Source of the DNA: Hermetia illucens
Taxonomy: Eukaryota; Arthropoda; Insecta; Diptera; Stratiomyidae
Direction of reading: 5' to 3'
NCBI RefSeq assembly: GCF_905115235.1
Contig: NC_051849.1
Location: 193,939,786-194,003,785 of the forward strand
Length of the DNA stretch: 64,000 nt
Shown: piece by piece, positions 58,425-64,000 of the stretch
Position numbering within the stretch: position 1 is the first letter of the stretch
Layout of the letters: each line of letters begins with the position of its first letter
Made by a program: the position numbers and the translations under genes
Notes under the pieces: generated by a model
Database searches by the model: none
The model's input: only the letters and a program-made list of their open reading frames with translations
Told to the model about the DNA's origin: nothing

Positions 58425-58499
58425 TATTTTATTATCAAACTTGGTTGTTTCTTAAATTCCATATCAACTTAGTTTAAGTATTATTTTAACTTCCTTCAA

Positions 58500-59330
58500 C
58501 CAAGCACTTCCTTTAAGAGGACCTTGACGTCACGGAAGATTAAACAACTCTATGATTCCCTACGATCAAGAGCGACCACTTATTCTTGGAAAATCGAACT
58601 TAAATTTGCTAATTCAGCACCTTCATGAGAACAATGATCATTGTGGTGTAGGGTTGACCAGGATGTTATTTCAGGATAAATCTTATATTCCGGCGCAACA
58701 ATGCCAAATAGCAGCCCTCTGTGTACACTTACAAACAACAGTGATAATCTTCAGGTGCTCACACCTGTATAAAGGGCTCAAGGAGGATTTATCCGCAATA
58801 AAACGGTGGCTGCAGGTTCAGGAACTGCAGACTCAGTTTTGGGCTAAGTTCGGAAGTGAGTACCTGGGGTACAAAAACGATATAGGTGGAAGAATCAGCA
58901 GCAGCAACTCGTTCAAGGGGACCTGGTCATAATTAAGGAAAAAGGAAAAATGCGGCTCGAGTGGTCGAGACTTTCCCTGACTCCAGGCTTGTGACGAAAG
59001 TCAGTCCTCAAAAAACCAGCAGAAATAGTATGAACCGCGCGGAGCACCAACTCGTCCCGCTACTGCCGGAGGAGATGGGGCGTAGCAAAAAAGCAAAAGC
59101 GGTGGCGAGCGACTTCGCGGGAGATCGTCAGAATCACCCTAGATCTCGAGCCGTCACGAGCGGCTTTGCGGAAGATTCTCTGGATCTGGAAAATGCCAGG
59201 TAGGTTCCCGTGCCCAGGCTGAAGCTGTCGCTACATCCACACTATAGAGGAGCAGAATATGAACCAGTGGATGTGAATCCTTCAGTATCTGCTCCAAATA
59301 CTAGCTATTAGGCCCAACATTATTCTAGAT
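58500..59330 (+). mobile_element. Bel-Pao fossil, integrase region
   Basis: Old LTR-retrotransposon remnant starting about 75 bases after the ABCC10-like polyadenylation signal. It shows the His-rich start of integrase (RPLILGKSNLNLLIQHLHEN) and a late segment like LQTQFWAKFGSEYL, then probable 3' sequence. Broken, with several breaks, and truncated; old. No LTR pair was found. Confidence 0.6.
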
Positions 59331-59499
59331 TATGGATATATGGCTAGCTTAGGAAATAACCGTTAACGAATACAAATTTCTGCGGAAGCATGCCTCTAAA
59401 GCCACAATCTGCTGGGTCCCATTTTCACCGGACGTGACGAATTTCAGTTGGAGAGATGAGAAGAATAGCTACGCTAACCTTACGTTTTACTGTTTCCTT

Positions 59500-61600
59500 T
59501 TCAATATTTTTCCTGCTGCTAATCCCAGTTTTATGGAGTTATCCAGATCGCTGCACCGGCCCGTGAATTCCCTGATTCGCAGTAGCAGGTCTTGACTGGC
59601 TTCGCGACCTGTTGATTTGGATCAGCAATCGATGTGTTCATGGGCTTTCTTATGAAGCCCTAGAACCTCTCTGGAAAACGCTGCTGAAACACCGTTAGAA
59701 CATGTTCTTACCAGGATCTCCTAGTGATTGGTCAGTTGCGCAATGCGCGGGAAAGAATTTTATCGGAAATTCATGCAAACACCAGGCAAGAATCATTTCC
59801 GAATCGTTGTAAGCAATAAACTTTAGTGGAATATCCCCACTGTGTGCACTGTGCGACTAATTCGTCTTTATGCTGTACTGCAAGATTAAGGGGGAAGATT
59901 CAAATGCAACCTAAGAATTTTTAGATCATTCTCGGCCTTGTGCAGATCTACATTGGCATCCACTTGTCGTGACTTACCTACATTCTCCAGCAGTCTCCTC
60001 CGGTTGGCAGTTCATTTGGTTAAAATAAGCTTTCCCTGATCCAATGTCGTCATAACCTTTCAAATCATTTTGGTAGCCTCTAAACTCATCTCCTCCATGT
60101 ATAAAGCATTCTTAACCAACCATTTATTTTCCTCATCGGAGGCTTTCTATTCGGCTACTTGGTGAAGTGTCCTTGCCGACTGTTAGGTTGCACAATCCAT
60201 TCCGTAAGTGATGGTATTAAAATAATACTCTGTAATGGTCATCCCGGGTCGATTCTTCATAGGATCCGCAGCTTAATTTGATCCTCGTGCTTCAGGAGAA
60301 TTTGGCAAACCCTTTTAGTTATATCACTGGAAAACATGCCCAAATTTTTCAATACGGGTCATAATGTCAAAAATGTGGGTTTATAATTTTTAACCAGGCA
60401 GGATCCGTTGATTCAAGTTAACTCCATTTGAGGTTGAGCTCGAGATATTAAAAGCATTTTTAAGTTGCGAATGGCACTCAGATAAGAGATGGGATAGGCG
60501 TCCCCAATTGTATCCCCCTGGGGTTCCTGTGGGACGTCCTCCATGTGGCCGAACTCCCAATATTCTGACATGATCTCGTCTGATTATTTCTTGAAATTAG
60601 CATTTTCGATCCACCGCCTCTCCTAGCCGAGGAAATCCTGTACTACTTTGTGATAAAAGGTACTACATAACGTCCAGCGGCTTTTCGATAGTCCTCGGTT
60701 TGGTGAAGCTGCTCACGCCACTCCTTACCCAATTCAATCCTATCTGCCTCAAATTTTGTTCCAACTCTTCCAACGACACACGCGCACCGGTAACGTTGCC
60801 ATCCTCCTCGGAACCAGATTCCACCCAACCGGGGTAAGCGTTTTGACCCCTCGCCAACTTCTACCTCCTCAATTAATAAATATGGTAAGATGTTGGAACC
60901 AAGCAGAACAGGTACATGAAACACATACTCCGTGACCGGGTCAACCAGCCTTTTAACCAGGAAGCAATGAACTGACTCTTTGCACCAGTCGAGGAAGGCC
61001 TTCTTTGGTCACTCGTCCTACAACGTGCACCTTGAATTCAATTTTTTTAGCCGTCATTCAACTGCAAAGTCAGTCCGACAATTCCCTGCCGATAAGCAAC
61101 CTAGTATTAACATCTGCACTTCAACTATCTAAATTTTTTTTTCCATGCCAGTCCTGGCCGATATTTATGGGAAGTATCGAAAACACACAATTTGGGATAG
61201 CGCAACAATTTGCCCTTGTTACTACAGTCCAGTGACTTTGGATCTCTGATGACTCGATGATTCTCCATACATATATAGCAAGGGAATCATTTCTACTTTT
61301 CACCATCAGTTTTTGTCACTAGGGTAATCCCCTTCTTCTTCCTGTTACTCAATTTTTTTTCCATTCTGGCTGGCTTCTCCGATGATGGGGCTTTCAGACA
61401 GTCCTGCGTTTCATCCCACTTAGGAGTCATCAGTATGAAACAGCTCTCCAAAAATTGATCCACGTCATCAATGGTTGCAGGTAATATGAGGTTTCTAAAG
61501 GCAGAATCAAGTTCTCTGCGTGTTAGAACATCCATTTTCCTAGTTAAAATGAAAGGGATGAATGCCACACCCTGGAATATTGGAAGCAATTCAATTCATT
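59500..61600 (-). mobile_element. Bel-Pao fossil, gag to RT region
   Basis: Old minus-strand retroelement copy. It shows a gag-like segment near 61590-61290, a protease-like segment, a segment near 60924-60643, and RT-like sequence to about 59500. It is broken in many places (well over ten breaks) and old. The opposite orientation to 58500-59330 shows that it is a separate insertion. Family assignment is moderate because no motif is fully intact. Confidence 0.55.
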
Positions 61601-61634
61601 GCAGCTTTTGTTCCTTGCTGTGTAATGTCCGGTT

Positions 61635-61741
61635 TTAATAATAATAATCGTTGGCGCAACAATCTATGTTGGATCAGGGCCTTGAAGTTTGTTAGAGCAC
61701 TTCATTCAAGACCATAACGGTACACTAGGAGGCAATGTGGT
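61635..61741 (-). repeat. tRNA-derived SINE, 3' half only
   Basis: AATAATAATAATCGTTGGCG and the following 85 bases match the SINE 3' body and its (ATT)n tail, then stop at GGAGGCAATGTGGT. The head is missing. Confidence 0.8.
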
Positions 61742-62567
61742 GGTACTAAAAACCAGAACCTTTTCTGTGGGTTAAAGGGTTTTAAACGAAAACGACATAT
61801 GACAAAAATCTAGCCAAAAAAGTTATGGCAATGGATTATATTTACTGTCCGACGACCATGGTCAGAACCAGGTAACAACACCAACCAATCAGCAGCATTC
61901 TCCCCCACTATACCGAATCAAACCGTTGGGAAGTGCCGCCCTCACGTACTCGAGGGGCGATCAGAGCCGAGCATGCAACTGGGCTCATTTGAAGCGGCTC
62001 TTGCCATGAAGCGTCATCGGATGTTATCTGGTACCATGGGAACTGGGTACTCGCATGAATGCTGAGCCTGGATTCAGTACATAGCAGTATCACTATGCAG
62101 GTCACCGCGGGGCTCTGATTGTGGTCTTGAAATCAATCCGTGATCGAAAAGGACCGACCGACAGACCGTTAAACCCTCAGGACTTTCCACTATATCAAAA
62201 ATTCCCGTTGGTGCATAGCACAGTAATATTGTGATGCTGCTTAACCTGGACCGGAATCTTCTTAAGTCATAAGTCTATCAGAAACCGGGTCTCAGGTGAA
62301 GAAAGCGCACCTTACGGTAGTCGTCATTAACAATCCGACACCGTATTCGCGTCTGCTACGACTTCGCTTTCAAGAATACAAAAGAACATTGCTGCGAGAG
62401 GCAAACGAGCACTCTCCGGAGTCCCAACATTCCACTACGCTAAGGCCCAGACTGTCCAACTTATATGTATCTTTGCAATTCTCTTTCGAATTGGAGAAAT
62501 CGAGCAATCTGGGGACCTCCAATATCGTCGTTGAAGGGCGTCCGCACAGTCCCTATTTGGGGGCGTC
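61742..62567. other. Unassigned stretch
   Basis: No gene recognised. Short open frames only. Confidence 0.3.
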
Positions 62568-62654
62568 GTTGATGTTTCAATAGCAGTAAGGTTTGGAAAT
62601 TTGCAGTTTGCTGGCCTACAAATTGTTATGCCTCTTAGTCACCTTTTACGACAC
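62568..62654 (+). repeat. Dispersed repeat, copy 2
   Basis: Same-orientation relative of 34725-34811, with GTTGATGTTTCAATAGCAGT at the start and TCTTAGTCACCTTTTACGAC at the end. Confidence 0.6.
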
Positions 62655-63059
62655 TTCGAATGTATTCTTAAGCACCAACTCCACCGGAGAAGAGCTTACA
62701 TACATATTTTAGTCCCAAACCTCACCAATCATCGAATCTGGTAGCATCATTTCCCATAAGGGTGCTAGAAGTCGCCCGGAAGAGGGTAAATCCTGAATCC
62801 ATAATTTCTCCATCCAATACGATCACCTTACGTAATTATGATACTGACCCAAGTACAGGCTCTCGTTGCAGAAGTAGCTTACAGCTGTACCATTACTCTT
62901 ACTACTCTAGGAATGCTTAAAATCATAGGGATTGTGATGTCAACTGCCCAGCATATTGCAGCATTCCAGAATGAAGCCAGTTTTCGCCTACTATACCTGG
63001 CAGCATATCATGTGGGAAAGCATTTGCAGATTTGACTATAAGAGGTACTTTTTCGAATA

Positions 63060-63565
63060 CTTGGTATGACAATACCTAGGCACAGAAGATCTCGTGCACT
63101 GGGTTAAATTGCTCTACCAGGATCCGAAAAATAAAGTTCGAAGTGTGGCGGGTGTATGAAAACCGCTTCGTGTCTCTGTTAGTGCTCATCAAAGAAGCGC
63201 CCTCTCACCACACCTTTTTGTTCTTGTAATGGATACTCTCACACGAGACATCCAACGTCTAGCGCCCTATACATTGCTTTATATAGATGTTTTCCTAGTG
63301 TCTAATTGCAAAAATGATATCGAGCAACTTGTCCAAAAATGGAATGATCGCCTCATTCAACATCGTCTCAGATTGAATCTGAATAAAACTGAATTTTTGA
63401 CGACCGATCCTCATGAAACAGGTTATATCACTGTTAATAGCAGTAACCAGCTAAGAACTAAGCGATTTAAGGACGTTGGGTCAGTGCTATCAGCCAATAG
63501 AGAACTGCGTTATGAAATTGCTTCACGCATTAGCGCAACGTGGATTAAGTGCACAATGTAGCATC
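63060..63565 (+). mobile_element. LINE-B fragment, RT palm to post-RT
   Basis: Plus strand: HWVKLLYQDPKNKVRSVAGV near 63095-63160, SAHQRSALSPHLF, YTLLYIDVFLVSN (catalytic YADD damaged to YID), then RLRLNLNKTEFLTTDPHE and VGSVLSANRELRYEIASRIS. It aligns with 22020-21570 of the near full-length copy. 5'- and 3'-truncated; one stop follows RSVAGV. Confidence 0.82.
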
Positions 63566-63569
63566 TACT

Positions 63570-63908
63570 CCTCTGCCGTAACCTAGGAATCATTGCTAAC
63601 TCGAAAAATGTTTCAATTCCGGACACAGGATCCTCTGCCGACCGTTATAATTAATGAACCACTCATGCTTTCAACTACAGTATGCTAACTAGCAAATGTA
63701 TAGTCTCCTCTACAAGAAGGAAATGATTTCTAGCCGCCATCCAACACTAATTCAACTTCCGAGGTGAGTTCCACTCTTCGTCCAGTTATCCACCACAGAA
63801 CAGACAGCGTCAAATGCTAAAGTGGAGGCGAAGCTGTCAAAGTGGCATCGGCCTCAGCACTGTAGTGGGTGTTCGTCTCTGTGTTTGTTTGCTACAAAGC
63901 ACGCCGAA
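63570..63908. other. Putative promoter and 5' UTR of the last gene
   Basis: No repeat match. The last 150 bases before the ATG at 63909 are less AT-rich and contain no open frame of note, consistent with a 5' UTR. Confidence 0.3.
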
Positions 63909-63974
63909 ATGAGTAGCGTCCTGAAAAGTTCTAAGGAAAGATCGCAAAAAAGGCGGAAATTACTGGCGCAAACT
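63909..63974 (+). CDS. First coding exon of an unidentified gene, cut by the window edge
   Basis: Starts ATG at 63909 and reads MSSVLKSSKERSQKRRKLLA then QT (22 codons), ending at a strong donor, GTAAGT, at 63975. The peptide is short and basic and I cannot name the family. Support comes from the clean start followed by a consensus splice donor. The rest lies outside the window. Confidence 0.45.
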
Positions 63975-64000
63975 GTAAGTTGCCAAACACCCAAAGAATG

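Overview
The window looks like a piece of a transposon-rich dipteran (fly) genome. The evidence is spliced genes with introns of 50-125 bp, an insect-type set of repeats (RTE-like and other LINEs, Penelope, Bel-Pao, Gypsy, a mariner relative, a Helentron-like element, a tRNA-derived SINE) and four genes with clear animal homologues. The species cannot be fixed from sequence alone; a large-genome fly such as a soldier fly would fit.

Host genes, left to right: (1) 5206-5627, minus, a two-exon Rabif/MSS4 homologue. (2) 11445-19720, minus, seven consecutive in-phase exons of a gene I tentatively identify as mitoshell, with possible 3' exons at 6723-7263. (3) 27149-28324, minus, an intronless CCDC97-family (DUF2052) gene. 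(4) 41289-58338, plus, a complete 16-exon ABCC10/MRP7-type ABC transporter of 1,477 codons. (5) 63909-63974, plus, the first coding exon of a gene that runs off the right edge. From memory, Drosophila stratum, mitoshell and the ABCC10-like CG7806 carry close CG numbers, so the order may be conserved synteny; that needs checking.

Repeats fill almost everything else. 1-4340 holds a Gypsy fossil split by a SINE, a LINE with a C-terminal restriction-like nuclease, and another SINE. 7545-8740 is a tandem array with a 30-bp unit that decays rightwards. 9900-11400, 17400-18900, 21100-25250, 29480-31620, 32560-34170, 44780-45590, 47500-48290, 51860-52620 and 54130-56470 are LINE pieces of at least five families. 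25695-27115 is a 5'-truncated Penelope-like element immediately downstream of the CCDC97 gene. 36077-37341 is a DD41D mariner-type transposon with both ends. 37440-38690 is a second Gypsy fossil. Bel-Pao fossils lie at 52800-54120, 58500-59330 and 59500-61600.

The ABCC10 gene shows the genome's growth pattern well. Thirteen of its fifteen introns are 52-123 bp, while intron 5 (5.8 kb) and intron 12 (5.9 kb) are packed with nested repeats. Exon phases nevertheless stay consistent and the summed coding length is a multiple of three. I found no CRISPR array, operon, phage or bacterial system. The most unusual items are a remnant of a DUF7869-type protein, a 130-bp element with perfect 20-bp inverted ends, hammerhead-like cores, a Helentron-like element with clear end hairpins, and a minisatellite open in several frames.
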